Shown here one piece after another: positions 45,111 through 57,578 of a stretch of 64,000 nucleotides of DNA; the first letter of the stretch is position 1; every line of letters begins with the position of its first letter. Under the pieces are notes generated by a model. The model saw only the letters and a program-made list of their open reading frames with translations. It ran no database searches and had not been told where the DNA came from. This DNA is from Achatina immaculata (lineage: Eukaryota; Mollusca; Gastropoda; Stylommatophora; Achatinidae): positions 30,248,710 to 30,312,709 of the forward strand of contig CM019697.1 of the NCBI GenBank assembly GCA_009760885.1. The letters run 5' to 3'. A program made the position numbers and the translations under genes.

Positions 45111-46184
45111 TTTTTTTTAGCATTCTTTTCATGGATACTGTGCCCTCTAAACGGTTGCATGTTCTACATTGTGCCCTCTTATGGTTAAACAGTTGCATGT
45201 TCTTCTGGAATCCATGATCCTATTTTCTGTCAATTTCTTGCAACCTCTTTCTCATACATCTATTGGGATTTGCCTGCAATTTTATTTAAGGTATATCTCA
45301 ACTTCTTTTCACTTTCTGTAATCGAGCATCATTCTTGGATATTTTTAAAGAAACTGCCAAAAATAACAAGTAATTTTCTCATAAAATTTATTTGGCAACA
45401 TACACGTTCAGGATCTCAAAAAAATTAAACTTGGATAAAATACTTTAAGTAAATCTCTGACAAACAGAAGTAATTAAATCCAAAATTTATAGAGCCAAAT
45501 GAAAATAATTTAACCCAAAATGTTTAGAGAAACCAAATGTTTGTCCAGGAAACTAAGATGAAACAAAGAGCATGAGATTTTTTATTTTTAACAAAGTTGT
45601 TGGCAGAAATCTGATCATCAGATGTTTTGACATTTGCAAATTCTGACATCAGAATAAGTGAAGGGGATGTCACCTCTACCTGCGTGTCAAATCACCAAAT
45701 AATTGCTAGTTTAGGAATCCAAAAGCTGAACATCTGTGAATTCCTTGCTGACACACAAACTACCAGACTGTACACAAGTTTCTTTAGAGCATGTTCATGA
45801 TGTACTGTGAATATTTTTTAAAATGAAACTGCTATTTATTTAAGCTGGAATGTTTAAATATTAAAAAAAAAAGGACCATTGAATGTTTCTCAGAAAGTCT
45901 AATTAGGAACAAGTGAAATTTTAATTTATCAACATAGAATTATCATCAACAGCTTGAATAATAAACAACAAGCTGAGCACTACAAAAAGTCTTATAATAA
46001 CTTTTTTTTCAAAGATACAACTTATTTTTATCTTATTTTCCTGTTTGCCATCGCAGCACACGTTCTGATTTTATATCTATTTACAGAAATTAACTAACAT
46101 ATTTACAAAGAATTATCTTCAGTACTTGAGAGGTACTTCAAACTACATGCAAATTAAACTATAAAACAAATACTTGATAAATCA
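45111..46184. other. Intergenic stretch, no gene seen
   Basis: AT-rich, nothing recognised. Confidence 0.45.
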
Positions 46185-46188
46185 TTAA

Positions 46189-46452
46189 CCCTTTCCTACC
46201 CAGTTTTGACAATGTGAAATACTTGTATGACCCAGTTTTTCTACAACTTCATTTGGGTATTTTAACTCTTTGCTTCAGCTTTCATAAATTGGAGTTACTA
46301 TAGAAAATATATGAACAAATTATTTTAAAAAGTGGATTGTTTCCATTTCTTAAAAATTATTTTTTAAATCAACAGCCTGTCTAAGAAAACTTACACAAAT
46401 GTAATGCTATGATGGTTTGTTGAAGAAATACATGACAAAGGATAGGAATGGG
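46189..46452 (+). mobile_element. Short TTAA-type MITE, family M2
   Basis: A 264-bp element between exact TTAA duplicates (46185-46188 and 46453-46456), with inverted ends CCCTTTCCTACCC and GGATAGGAATGGG. TTAACCC ends are those of piggyBac-type elements. No coding capacity. Its sequence differs from family M1. Confidence 0.82.
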
Positions 46453-46456
46453 TTAA

Positions 46457-47308
46457 AGATGGCTGTAAAATAAATGTAATTATGATTGATAAATGAAATT
46501 AATTAAACAGTGAATACAGAAAATTATGTTACAGAATGATATGTTCCATATTGTGGTGGGTGATAAATCCTACCCCACTTATTCTCTTGTTCCCCTTCAC
46601 TCTTCGGATATGCAGATGAACAGTTTATTCTCTCACTCACGTCACTTAAACCAGTTCAAGAAACAAAAATACATGAGTTCAAACAAACCAAGCAAGACCA
46701 GAAGGAATCTGCAAAAATAATCTTGGAAAAAAACTAAAGCTACTTCCTGTCCCTCTTAATACAGAAATACAGGATCACTCAAGCTGCATACAATAGTCCT
46801 TCACTGCTCTATTACTCTTATTTTTTAATGGTAGGAATGCAATCTTCCACTGCTGGGAGTCTTAATACAATAGAACACATACAGGTTCATCTCTACACAG
46901 ATTCCCACTAAGTGTCTGAGCTGTAGGCCCAGTCTATCACCACTTCTGCCACTATTTATTTGTAATATTTTCTCAGTTAACATTTTATTTTGGTTCATAT
47001 TTTTTTTTTTTAATCTGTCTTCTTAATGTTGCATGAGACCTTTTTTTATCATCCAATTATTAAGAGGATTTCTGTACTAGAATGATGGCTACCAGCATAG
47101 ATATACATCTGGTACAATTCTTTAGCTGGTTCTATTATCTGTTCTTAATGATGGTTATGATTTCTAAACTGACATAAGTCATAATATCCTACACAGAAAA
47201 CTTATGATGTGTGATTGAGTACCAGCCTACAGTGAAAACATGTTTTTCCTCCTACCAGGCTGTTATGAAGGAGTTAAATCTTATTTCTCTGACAAATATG
47301 TCTACAGT
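46457..47308. other. Intergenic stretch, no gene seen
   Basis: Nothing recognised. A frame at 46526-46720 has no domain. Confidence 0.45.
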
Positions 47309-47320
47309 AGACTACATTAT

Positions 47321-48368
47321 AAAATCCTAAGATGGCATCACCTCCCCCATAAGACAGTGAATGTCATCAAAGCCTTATACGAGGGTTTTCAGTGCAAAGT
47401 GATCTGTGGAGAATATAACTCCAGCAGCTTTAGGGTACAAAGTGAAGCTGGGATGTGTACTATTGCCAACATTATTTATCTTGGCAGTAGACTGGTTAAT
47501 GAAGGAAGCAACATTAGACAAATGCAGAGGATTACAATGGACCCTTGACACAGTGCTGGAGGACCTTGACTTTGCAGACGATATTTGTCTACTATCAAGC
47601 AGCCTCAAAGATATGCAAGATAAAATAAACAAGCTAACTCAGAATGCAAATAACATAGGACTAAAGATCAACGTAGGAAAGACAAAGTTAATGAAGCAAA
47701 ATGTGAACAACAGAAATGTACTCAGAGTAGATAGCAAGTTAGTGGAGGAGGTCAACAAATTTGTATATCTTGGCAGTAGAGTAGTAGAAGATGGAGACAG
47801 AACAGAGGACATCAACAGCAGACTTACTAGAGCAAAACAGTCTTTTGTAATGCTGCAGACTATATGGAAATCTAAAAAAATTAAGCATGAAAATAAGGAT
47901 ATTTAAGAGTAATGTTCCAAGTGTACTACTCTATGGAAGTGAATGCTGGAAAATCACCTAAACCACAGAAAACAAGCTGAATTCTTTCCCGACTAGATGT
48001 TTACGAAGAATTAGAGAAATATTTTGGCCAAACACCATAAGAAATAACATCTTATTAGCAGAAATGCAGATGAAGCCAATGACAGCAATTATTGAGGAAA
48101 GACACTGGCGATGGTTGGGACATGTGCTCTGAATGACTGACAACTCACTACCAAAATCAGCACTAAGATGGACACCACAGGGAAACAGAAGTAAGGGTAG
48201 ACCAAAGGGGACGTGGAGAAGAGCAACAGAGAGGATGTTGAGCAACAGAGGGCTCACCTGGGCAAGAGCAGAAAAAAAGACAAAGGACAGGCATTTGTGG
48301 AAAACCCTCGCGGATGCCCCATGTGCCCTGGGCACTTAAGGTTCAGAGAGAGAGAGAGAGAGAGAGAG
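47321..48368 (+). mobile_element. 5'-truncated RTE-like retrotransposon, family B (copy 2), with TSD
   Basis: Begins inside the RT and aligns with 55559-56609. It holds the catalytic FADD (LEDLDFADDICLLSS, about 47560-47605), NIGLKINVGKTKLMKQNVNN, the FVYLGSRVVEDGD block and the 3' end ggcacttaaggttc followed by (AG)13-14. It is bounded by AGACTACATTAT (47309-47320 and 48369-48380). A two-base loss near 47440 and later stops break the frame. Confidence 0.92.
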
Positions 48369-48380
48369 AGACTACATTAT

Positions 48381-49730
48381 TAGTCTAAAATCTATCAGAA
48401 AAAAACAGATGCTGGAATAAAAATATTTAATCAACTGTGATTATGCTAGTCAGTGTAAGCTGACATTTTATAATTTTAAGTTTTATTCTTTCATTATCTG
48501 TGAGCTTTATCCCCTTGCCTCAACCCCCTACAGTCCTCATACCATGAACACTTCCTTTATTTTAACATATTTTCTTAATTTCACATACAACACACAATCA
48601 AACTTCAGAAAATTGCAACAACAAAAAAAATCCCATTATGTGAAATGATTTAAAGGCACATATGTAAATATACTACTCTACAAGCAAAGTTACAGCTTAT
48701 ATTCTGTGATAAAAAGATCAATAAAGGAATGTTACATGGAATGGTTGTTAACATTTACAAAACATATGTACATACACTTTTCAAAAATAAACCTTTAAAT
48801 ACAGTATTAATTTTAAAATTAATTTCGTGGCTGCCAATCTCTAGCTACAACTAAGCTATAACATACATTTTATCTTTTCACTGTGATGAGTTTTTCAAAA
48901 CTGAACTTCCAGCACACAATGCAGAAGGAGCGAAGCAAAGATCTGTTTGCAAGATGTTAGGGAATTCTATTAGCTTTTGATAAATCTGGCAGACTTTGAA
49001 GGAAGCATCATGCAAATCTATCAGAAGTAGCTGTCATTTTATATGGCTGCACTGATGTGCTGCTTCTTCTTGTGTTTCGCGAAGAACTTATTGTGTTCAT
49101 TTATATGTGTTGTGTCATATGTTTAGTGAGCTAGACACAGAAATGTGTTGCCTCTGTGAATTCCACTGTTGACAGGAATTCTACATGTATGCCCCACATT
49201 TTTCTATCTATGATCTTTGCCAGATCTACAATGTGCCAGATTTCTGCAAACAGTGCATGCATGAAGGACTTATGGGAACCATTTTTACAAGCACAGAGTA
49301 AAGTTTAGGCAGCCTTCTTTATGTAGAATATTCAAGGTCATTATTTCTGAGAAAGAAAATATGCAGGTGAACTGGTCCACTGATGTTTAAACAACTGCTT
49401 TTCTATAAAGATATAGTTAAATTAACAAGTTCTATCATCTAAATCAGCTTTCAGCCTTCCTGTTTAGCCTGTAATAGTCAGTGAATGACTCGTGGTAAAG
49501 AGATGTATCTACATTTAAAAAAATTGGAAGTCCGATATAAAGAAGAATCTATTTCCTCAGTGCTTCAGATAGGAAAATACAATTAAGAATTCTATTGCTG
49601 TGCCTGCAAGATGTGACCAGATTTAACAAGAAAGCCTCTTTCTCAAATGAAGGAGTAAAGTTAAAGATTCATCTTCATGCTTCGAAAAAAAAAAAAAAAA
49701 ATTCATGTACACACTGCTGAGGATATTAAA
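48381..49730 (-). other. Probable 3' untranslated region and flank of LY6-A
   Basis: Downstream of the LY6-A stop on the minus strand. TTTATT (AATAAA on the minus strand) occurs at 48482-48487 and 48556-48561, about 1.2 kb past the stop, as candidate polyadenylation signals. An A run lies at 49685-49700. Confidence 0.35.
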
Positions 49731-49903
49731 CTACAAATAAGACCAAACAATGCAAAGTAATGAGCATACTGAAAGAAGTAAAAGCAGTAAAGCGTTGTGT
49801 GTCAGGTGCGTTGAACTGTTGCATCCATCAGCATCTTCACAATAACACGTCTCCATAAACACACCCGTGTAATCCCAGGACCATCGGCAACCCCATGCAA
49901 CAC
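49731..49903 (-). CDS. LY6-A exon 3 (second half of Ly6 domain, GPI signal, stop)
   Basis: Completes Cys75 and reads VAWGCRWSWDYTG, ETCYCEDADGCNSS and the hydrophobic tail LLLLLLSVCSLLCIVW, ending at TAG (49733-49731). Acceptor TGTGCAG. The CxC......CN end is typical of the family. Confidence 0.92.
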
Positions 49904-50013
49904 CTGCACAGACATACATGACAGGAATGCATAAAGGTATTAAGATGATTCAAAATTCCTTGCCATTTAAAAAAAAAAAATTAACATAATTACTGCAACA
50001 CCATTCTCATGTA

Positions 50014-50440
50014 TTCATCATCATTATTTTGTGCCATCTCCCCAAGGAAGGTTGGTTGCAATGAATCTCCACTCTGCTCTGTTTCTTGTCTTCTTAGAAC
50101 ACTTGGCCAAGCTTGTCTCTGTCCATCTATTGATGTTGTTCACCCATCTATATCGCTGTCGTCCTCTTGTACTTTTCCCTTCGATCTTCCCCTCAAGAAG
50201 GGTCTTCAATATAGTAATGTGCCTCTTGACATGCCCAAAGTATCTTAGCTGTCTTGTTTGTATGATTTTCAATAGTTCTTATTTCACTTCTAGTTGGTTT
50301 AGTACTTTGTTGTTTGTTTTCTTTTCTGTCCATGGGATATGCCCTATTCTTCTGTATATCCACATTTCATGGGCCCCGATGTTCTTTTCAAAGGTCCAGG
50401 CTTCTGCACCATAAAGAAATACTGAATATATGTAGCATTC
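50014..50440 (-). mobile_element. Non-LTR 3' fragment, family C (copy 2), in LY6-A intron 2
   Basis: The minus strand encodes IIQTRQLRYFGHVKRHITIL, LEGKIEGKSTRGRQRYRWVN and AEWRFIATNLPWGDGTK, a retroelement C-terminus, with an (ATG)-rich 3' tail at 50014-50027. It lies in the sense orientation within the LY6-A intron. Older frames upstream are broken. Confidence 0.82.
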
Positions 50441-51500
50441 TATCTCATCCTACTGGAGTCCGTGTTCGAATCCCAGCTAATTCTCTTGTGATTTTTCTTT
50501 CTCTCACGTCTCACTAAAGTGCTTTGTCTATGATTTCTTCGAGGTCTAATCCTACAAAACTGTGTTCTCTTGAAACAAGCAGTACAGAGATTTAGTTTAG
50601 CATTTAGTTCAGTCTAGGCAGTTTATTCCAGACTATCTCCATTTTCAAATCACTATACAGAATTCAGTGAAAGCTATCAAAGCAATATTTAAAGAAAAGA
50701 CAAAAAAAGTGTTACAAAGCAATCCCGACAGTCAGAATGTGGCAAAAACTTCTACAGATTACTAGCACTTTAGAAAGACACATAAACAAGGGAAATAATC
50801 TTAGAAGCAAAATTATTTGAAGAATGTTGCCTGAATATGCCATCTTTTCAAAGAAATACAGATCATAACAAGACAATAAGTTATGAACATGACGTTAATC
50901 AATATTTATTTGAGTGCATTAGTTTATGATGCTTGATTTGGTTACCCAGGCATAAGGAGGGGGAAAAAAAAACAAAAAAGATGGAAAATAAATTAACTAA
51001 TTCTATGGTTCTGTAGTATGCTAAGCTGCCATCCATTAGGACAACAATAAGCAGCAGGAGACTGACATGGTTGGCTTGTAAAAAAAAAAAAAATGGCAAC
51101 TTTATATGGTGAGCTTGTAGAAAGAGGGAAGTCACAGATAAAATCTGTGACACAAAGAAATCTGCAGTGTCATCCATGAGAGATTCTTCAGTCAGAAACG
51201 AAGACTGAGAAGAACAAATAAATTATCCAAACATGATGAGCAGCTGCAAAAGTTGCAGTACTGTACTATCTGAAGAGGAAACAAGACCCGAAAAGATGAG
51301 CACGCAAGGAGACTAGTCCTTACAACACAAGAATTACTGTGGTCTAACATGCACATCTGACACTGGTACAATCAGCTATCAGAGTTGCTGTTCAGAAAAC
51401 GATGCTTCGTCCACTTCCTTCAAAACCATCATCATGGAAAATGCCATTTTTATAAATATTTTTGAACTGATTTCTTCCTCATCTAATTTTGGTTGTACTA
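50441..51500. other. LY6-A intron 2 stretch, no gene seen
   Basis: AT-rich with A runs (50962, 51079). Nothing recognised. Confidence 0.45.
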
Positions 51501-51972
51501 TCACTACTGCTGTGGTATCTATTACACCCATTCCTTTTACTACTGTTGTGGTATCTACTACACCCGTTCCTTTTACTACTGTTGTGGTATCTACTACACC
51601 CATTCCTTTTACTACTGCTGTGGTATCTATTACACCCATTCCTTTTACTACTATTGTGGTATCTACTACACCCATTCCTTTTACTACTGTTGTGGTATCT
51701 ACTACACCCATTCCTTTTACTACTGTTGTGGTATCTACTACACCCGCTCCTTTTACTACTATTGTGGTATCTACTACACCCATTCCTTTTACTACTGTTG
51801 TGGTATCTACTACAACCATTCCTTTTACTACCATTGTGGTATCTACTACACCCGTTCCTTTTACTACTGTTGTGGTATCTACTACACCCATTCCTTTTAC
51901 TACTATTGTGGTATCTACTACACCTGTTCCTTTTACTACTGTTGTGGTATCTACTACACCCATTCCTTTTAC
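51501..51972 (+). repeat. 36-bp minisatellite (13 units), open in several frames
   Basis: Thirteen units of exactly 36 bp: tactactgttgtggtatcta then ctacacccattcctttt. Since 36 is divisible by 3 and no unit contains a stop in most frames, long frames exist on both strands (for example a TTVVVSTTPIPF 12-residue repeat). It is inside an LY6-A intron, so these frames are most simply by-products. Confidence 0.96.
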
Positions 51973-53014
51973 TATTGCCACAATCACTGTACTTCTCTAC
52001 CAATGGTGTTTTAGAACATGAAAGATTTTGCTCAAATTACAATAAAGGCACATTAACATCAATTCAACACAAAAATTTACCAAATGATGTTCTGGATCCA
52101 CATCGCCTCGTGGTCTTCTGCCACCCACCCCCTGAAAGTATCAAAGAAATTAAAAAATTGTGTCCAGATCTTCTCAAGCATCTGCAATGACAAAACTGAT
52201 ATTCAATAATAAAACTGATATTCAATGATAAAACTGATAACTATTGAGTGATACTACTGGAATCAAAATAACATTTACTGTTGTATGATTTTACAACAAT
52301 AACAGTAGTAATTAACAGTAATAAATTTTCAATTTTTCCATGAAAACTAAACAAAATATCAGAAGTCACTGATCACTACTGACTAAATATTAGCTGACAG
52401 TCCAAAGACGGAAGCAGAATAAAAAGATCTGTAAAGCTTGCCACGGACAAGAAAGCAATGCTCACAGTCCATCATCAATCTATGGTATACTAAATAATTA
52501 CTCCTGTACTCATGTTTGAAGAAAAGCATGTGCATAAATACTGATATTTTATTACAGTCAGTATTTCCTAATGTGTTCATATTTTTGAGGATACATATAC
52601 TTGGAATGTACAAAAACAAAATTATTCCCATTAGTATCTGATTTAGGAAGCACAGCACTTCATGGTCTCTATGTCCAAAAACTGTAATAAACTCTGCTGT
52701 ACAAAATTATTACATCTTTGACAAAGGGAAGGTAGAATATATGTGGTTGTGTGAATTATGGTAACATGGCTATACAACTGTCCTGTTCATTTACTTAATG
52801 GATTAATTTTAAAACATACACACATTTTATTATGTCCATCAAGCTGCCAAAGGCGTCCTAGACTGAAAAATAAACAGCACTGCTAAAAACTGAACCTTAG
52901 TAACACTGAAATGAACTTCTCAATCTTTCTCATGGTGAATCGAACACTATACTGTTTATACTGCCAAAAAAAAAACAAGGGAAGCCACTTTCCCAATTCA
53001 AGAAGCAAACTTAC
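51973..53014. other. LY6-A intron 2 stretch, no gene seen
   Basis: One plus-strand frame leaving the minisatellite stays open to about 52190 without a known domain. The rest is AT-rich. Confidence 0.45.
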
Positions 53015-53176
53015 ATCCTGGGCTTTCTTGGTAGATCTTCACACAAAACTGGCCAGGAATATCAGCCTCAAATCCATTACAGTCTATTAGTCCATTGACT
53101 GTTTTATCAAAGGCATATCCAGAAGGGCATGTTTGATCTTCATTACTGTCACACTGATAACACTGGATGGCCAGGC
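53015..53176 (-). CDS. LY6-A exon 2 (first half of Ly6 domain)
   Basis: Acceptor CCCACAG, then LAIQCYQCDSNEDQTC, IDCNGFEADIPGQFCVKIYQ and ESPG, ending one base into a Cys codon at donor GTAAGT. The LxCYxC start is the Ly6/uPAR signature. Confidence 0.9.
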
Positions 53177-53299
53177 CTGTGGGCAGATGAAAGTATTTGT
53201 ATGTTCAATAAAGAACACTGTATAATGCAGTGTGCAGAATACTATAACACAATGAAGAATATCTGACCCAATACTATGAAATATGCAAAATGTGTGTCC

Positions 53300-53350
53300 T
53301 CTTTGATTAATAAAGCTGTTCCTACTATTTTCTTAAATATTTTTAACATT
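53300..53350 (+). repeat. Short repeat shared with 36298-36340 and 58596-58645
   Basis: attaataaagctgttcctac followed by a t-rich stretch and cttaaatattt. Near-identical to 58596-58645 and to the outer end of the inverted repeat at 36337. Contains AATAAA. Confidence 0.7.
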
Positions 53351-53408
53351 ATGTTGTCCCAAAAGTCTATTCTTTTAATGGTTTTTTTTTTTTTTACTAA
53401 TTTTCTTC

Positions 53409-56400
53409 AACCCCTGTGTGGTACCCGGGATCTGCAAAGAATAGGACCACTGTACCCTACCACGCATGATCGTAAAAGGCGACTATGGAGGGTTCAGCAC
53501 AGGGCCAGCAACCCTATCTGGTAAAAAAAACTATCAGACTGCTACAGAAATGGAAGCAAGGGAAAAAACAAATGCAGGTGGAAGGAGAAATGCGTATCAG
53601 GAATCTGAGCCCATGAAGGTTGTGGATGAAAGCCAGCCACTGGAAGTCCCCAGCCCGACTGCAGACCTCCTGGAACCTAAACACAAGATGCAAATAGGCA
53701 GCTGGAATGTATGAACACTAAACCAGACTGGAAAACTAGCACAAACCATCAAGGAAATGCACAGATACAAACCAGACATACTAGGAATACAAGAAGCAAG
53801 ATGGACAGGACAAGGCAGAAGGAAATTAACAACACAGCACACAGAAGATACAATAATATGGTCAGGTAAAGAAGATCTTCATGAAGGAGGAGTAGCATTG
53901 ATTATAACAAAAGAAGCATCAAGAGCATTGCTGAAATGGACCCCAATAAATGAGAGATTATTATATGCACGGTTCAACTCAAGATTCACAAAGCTGTCTA
54001 TTATAGTTTGTTATGCACCAACAGAAGCAGCTGAAGAGGAATTAAAAGAACATTTTTACAACAGCCTCCAAGCCACAGTAGAAACAATATCCAAGCATGA
54101 TATGCTACTCATCTTGGGCGACTTCAATGCAAAAGTAGGTGAAGGAAATGAAGATAGAAGAAGAATCATGGGAAGAGAAGGAATCAGAGAAATAAATGAA
54201 AATGGAGAAAGACTGTGCAGTTTCTGTGAAGAAAACATGATGACCATTGGAGGGACAATTTTCCAACACAAAAACATCCATAAGGTGACTTGGAGGTCAC
54301 CAGATAAAACCACAGAAAACCAAATTGATCATATACTAATAAACAACAAGTGGAGATGGTCACTACAAGATGTGCGAGCAAGGAAAGGAGCAGATGTAGG
54401 AAGTGATCACAACCTTCTGGTAGCAAAAATAAATCTAAAATTAAGGAAAGCCAAAATCGGAGAACACAGAAAGATACATTTTGATACAAGAAAACTGATA
54501 GACCAGCAAACAAGAAATGAATTCTCAATAGTACTTAACAACCGCTTCAGTGTCCTACAAGACGAAGCAGAAATGTCCATATTAGAGTTCAATAAAACAA
54601 TACAGGAAACAGCAAAAGAGGTGCTGGAATATCGGAAAAGGAGAAAAGAGGAATGGATAAGCGAGACCACATGGGAAAAGATAGAGCAAAGAAAAGAAAT
54701 CAAGAAAAAATTACTGAACACCAAATCACAACGGCTTAAAGAACGAGTTTTAAGTAATTATGCACAAAAAGACAAAGAAGTGAAGGAATCATGCCATCAA
54801 GATAAATGTCAATATTATGACAACTTAGCAGAAACAGCAGAGAAAGCAGCATATACAAATGACATGAAAACCATATATAAAATCACAAAGCAGATGACAG
54901 GTAACTTCAACATAAGATGTGAAAGTGCAGTAAGAACACAAAATGGACAACTGGTCAGTGGAGAAAGGAGAAAAAATTGAAAGATGGAGGGAACACTTTA
55001 ACACCCTACTAAACAGAACACAAGCAGCACAAACAATAGACATACCTGAAGCAAAAACGGAACTAAACATCAATACAGGACCAATAACAATAAATGAAGG
55101 AGGCGATAAAGAAGCTAAAATCAGACAGGGCACCAGGTGAAGATGAAGTGACTGCTGAGATGTTGAAAGCAGAAGAAACAGAAACACCAAAACAACTTTG
55201 CCAGATATTACAACAAATTTGGGATCTAGAAAAAGCCCCAGAGGAGTGGAAAACTGGGCTTATAGTAAAACTACCAAAGAAGGGTGACCTCAGGGATTGC
55301 GGGAACTGGAGAGGCATTACCCTACTGCCACTCACCAGTAAAGTATTTTGCTGAATAATCATCAACAGAATTGTACCAACACTTGAGGAAAAACTTCGGA
55401 AAGAGCAGGCAGGATTTGGGAAAGGAAGATCATGCATAGACCACATATTTGTACTTAGACAAATATTAGAACAGGCAAATGAGTGGCATAGCACAACATA
55501 TGCATTATTCATAGATTCTGAGAAAGCCTTTGACAGTGTCAACAGAGATGCACTGTGGAAAATCCTAAGATGGCATGGCCTCCCCCATAAAATAGTTAAT
55601 GTAATCAAAGCCCTATATGAGGGTTTTCAGTGCAAAGTGATCTGTGGAGAACATACCTCCAGCAGCTTTAGGGTACAAACAGGAGTGAAACAGGGATGTG
55701 TACTATCACCAACATTATTTATCTTGGCAGTAGACTGGTTAATGAAGGAGGCAACATCAGACAAACGCAGAGGATTACAATGGACCCTGGACACAGTGCT
55801 GGAGGACCCTGACTTTGCGGACGACATTTGTCTATTATCAAGCAGTCACAAAGATATGCAAGATAAAATAAACAAGCTAACTCAGAATGCAAACAACATA
55901 GGACTAAAGATCAATGTAGGAAAGACAAAGTTAATAAAGCAAAATGTGAACAACAGAAATGTACTCAGAGTAGATAACAAGTTAGTGGAGGAGGTCAACG
56001 AATTTGTATACCTTGGCAGCAGAGTAGTAGAAAATGAAGACAGCACAGAGGACATCAACAGCAGACTTACTAGAGCAAACCAGGCTTTTGCAATGCTGCA
56101 GACTATATGGAAATAAAAAAAAAATAAGCATAAATATGAAAATCAGGATATTTAAGAGTAATGTTCTAAGTGTATTACTCTATGGAAGTGAGTGCTGGAA
56201 AATCACCAAAACCATAGAAAACAAGTTGAATTCTTTCCAGACTAAATGTTTACGAAGAATTAGAAAAATATTGTGGCCAAACACCATAAGAAATAACATC
56301 TTATTAGCAGAGATGGAAACCACTGACAACAATTACTGAGGAAAGACGCTGGCGATGGTTGGGACATGTGCTCCGAATGGCTGACAACTCACTACCAAAA

Positions 56401-56609
56401 ATAGCACTAAGATGGACACCACAGGGGAGCAGAAGTAAGGGTAGACCAAAAGAGACATGGAGAAGAACAACAGAAAGGATGTTGAGCAATAGAGGGCTCA
56501 CCTGGGCAAGAGCAGAAAAAAAAAGGCAAAGGACAGGCATTTGTGGAAAACCCTTGCGGAAGCCCCATGTGCCCTGGGCACTTAAGGTTCAGAGAGAGAG
56601 AGAGAGAGA
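53409..56609 (+). mobile_element. Nearly full-length RTE-like non-LTR retrotransposon, family B (copy 1)
   Basis: About 3.2 kb, the usual size for a one-ORF RTE-type element: a 5' region (ggtacccgggatctgc, gatcgtaaaaggcgact), APE endonuclease, RT, a C-terminal basic region and a 3' end ggcacttaaggttc with (AG)n at 56591-56609. It is antisense to LY6-A inside its intron 1. The clade name is inferred from size, single-ORF layout and microsatellite tail. No TSD was found. Confidence 0.88.
53466..56520 (+). pseudogene. Endonuclease/reverse transcriptase polyprotein of family B, disabled
   Basis: The endonuclease starts at KMQIGSWNV, where a TGA (53713) replaces the expected Arg codon. The frame then runs 53757-54980: IQEARWTGQGRRK (catalytic Glu), DFNAKVGEG, WRSPDKTTENQIDHIL and GSDHNLLVAK, the family motifs up to the SDH end. 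A frameshift follows near 54960 and another near 55080-55100. RT motifs are LKSDRAPGEDEVTAEM, GNWRGITLLP, a stop at 55352, FIDSEKAFDSVN, GVKQGCVLSPTLF and FADDICLLSS. The tail has LYGSECW, GHVLRMA and KGRPKETWRR. At least four lesions make it inactive. Confidence 0.9.
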
Positions 56610-57578
56610 TCTTTGTCTTTATTACACACCTGGACATGCTTTATCTGTTCATATCTTTCCTTTCTCTGGCCCAGATTCTTTTTTTTCCACATTGTTTTGC
56701 TTTTTATTGCAAAACTGAAGATACATTTAAATATTTAATATTTTTCATTACAGCACTTTATTGTCAATATTTGTTGCTGCAAGACTTGTTTTCTTGTCTT
56801 TGTTATCACGAAAAACATACTATTCTTCAATAAAAGTACATTTAAACTGATTAAGATTTTGTTAGTCATTTCTAAACATTGGACTTTTCAGCAATCACGT
56901 TATAATAGTGTTTGAATATCAAATAACTTATTTAACATTTTCGCTTTATTCTTTCATGAAATATTTACTCCTCCCATGCTAGTAAGTTTTTCACTGAGCA
57001 GTTCATTCAAATGACTTTGAACATGAGCGCACTGCGCTGCAACATTTTTCAGGAAGTCTATGTAAACTTGAACCCGCGAGCGGTAAAAACTGTTGGACTA
57101 GTTAAAGGTTCTGAAGGCACATCAGTTTGATTTGCTGCATTCCTACACGCCGTTCCCTTTGTGTGTGTGTGCGTGTCTGTCAATATGTTTCTAGAGTTTC
57201 CAGTCATGGTGCCCGTCCAGATCATGACTGAGTATTATATCTGCAGATAAATGCCATTCATATTGTTACAACGTTGCGGTGTTATTCTCGTGTCAATAAA
57301 TATTCATTACATCTTGTCCACTAAGATGCGGGCTCACATCGCCAGCTCATTACTGATATATCTAACCGTAGCACTGAAAACTACTGAAAATATCATGGTC
57401 GCACCTAACTAAGATGACGCAGGTATCAAAACAAGCGACCCTTCTTCGTTATACCCGGAAATGGCATTTTAGTTGTCCAACCAGAAGTTTCACTCACTCA
57501 CTCACACCTATTTGATTTTTCTGACAGCTGTTTCTTTTATCAAAAAAATGTACAAAACACGGTAACTATGATCAATAC
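56610..57578. other. LY6-A intron 1 remainder
   Basis: No gene or transposon recognised. Contains a short (GT)n at about 57159-57172. Confidence 0.45.

Noticed and set aside
50031..50414. 127-codon plus-strand ORF
   Set aside because: Antisense shadow of the family C retroelement C-terminus read on the minus strand.
55063..55608. 181-codon minus-strand ORF
   Set aside because: Antisense shadow of the reverse transcriptase of the family B element.
53409..56609. Host gene for a craniofacial-development-like protein
   Set aside because: Endonuclease and reverse transcriptase motifs, stops, frameshifts and a microsatellite tail show a non-LTR retrotransposon, which automatic pipelines often label that way.
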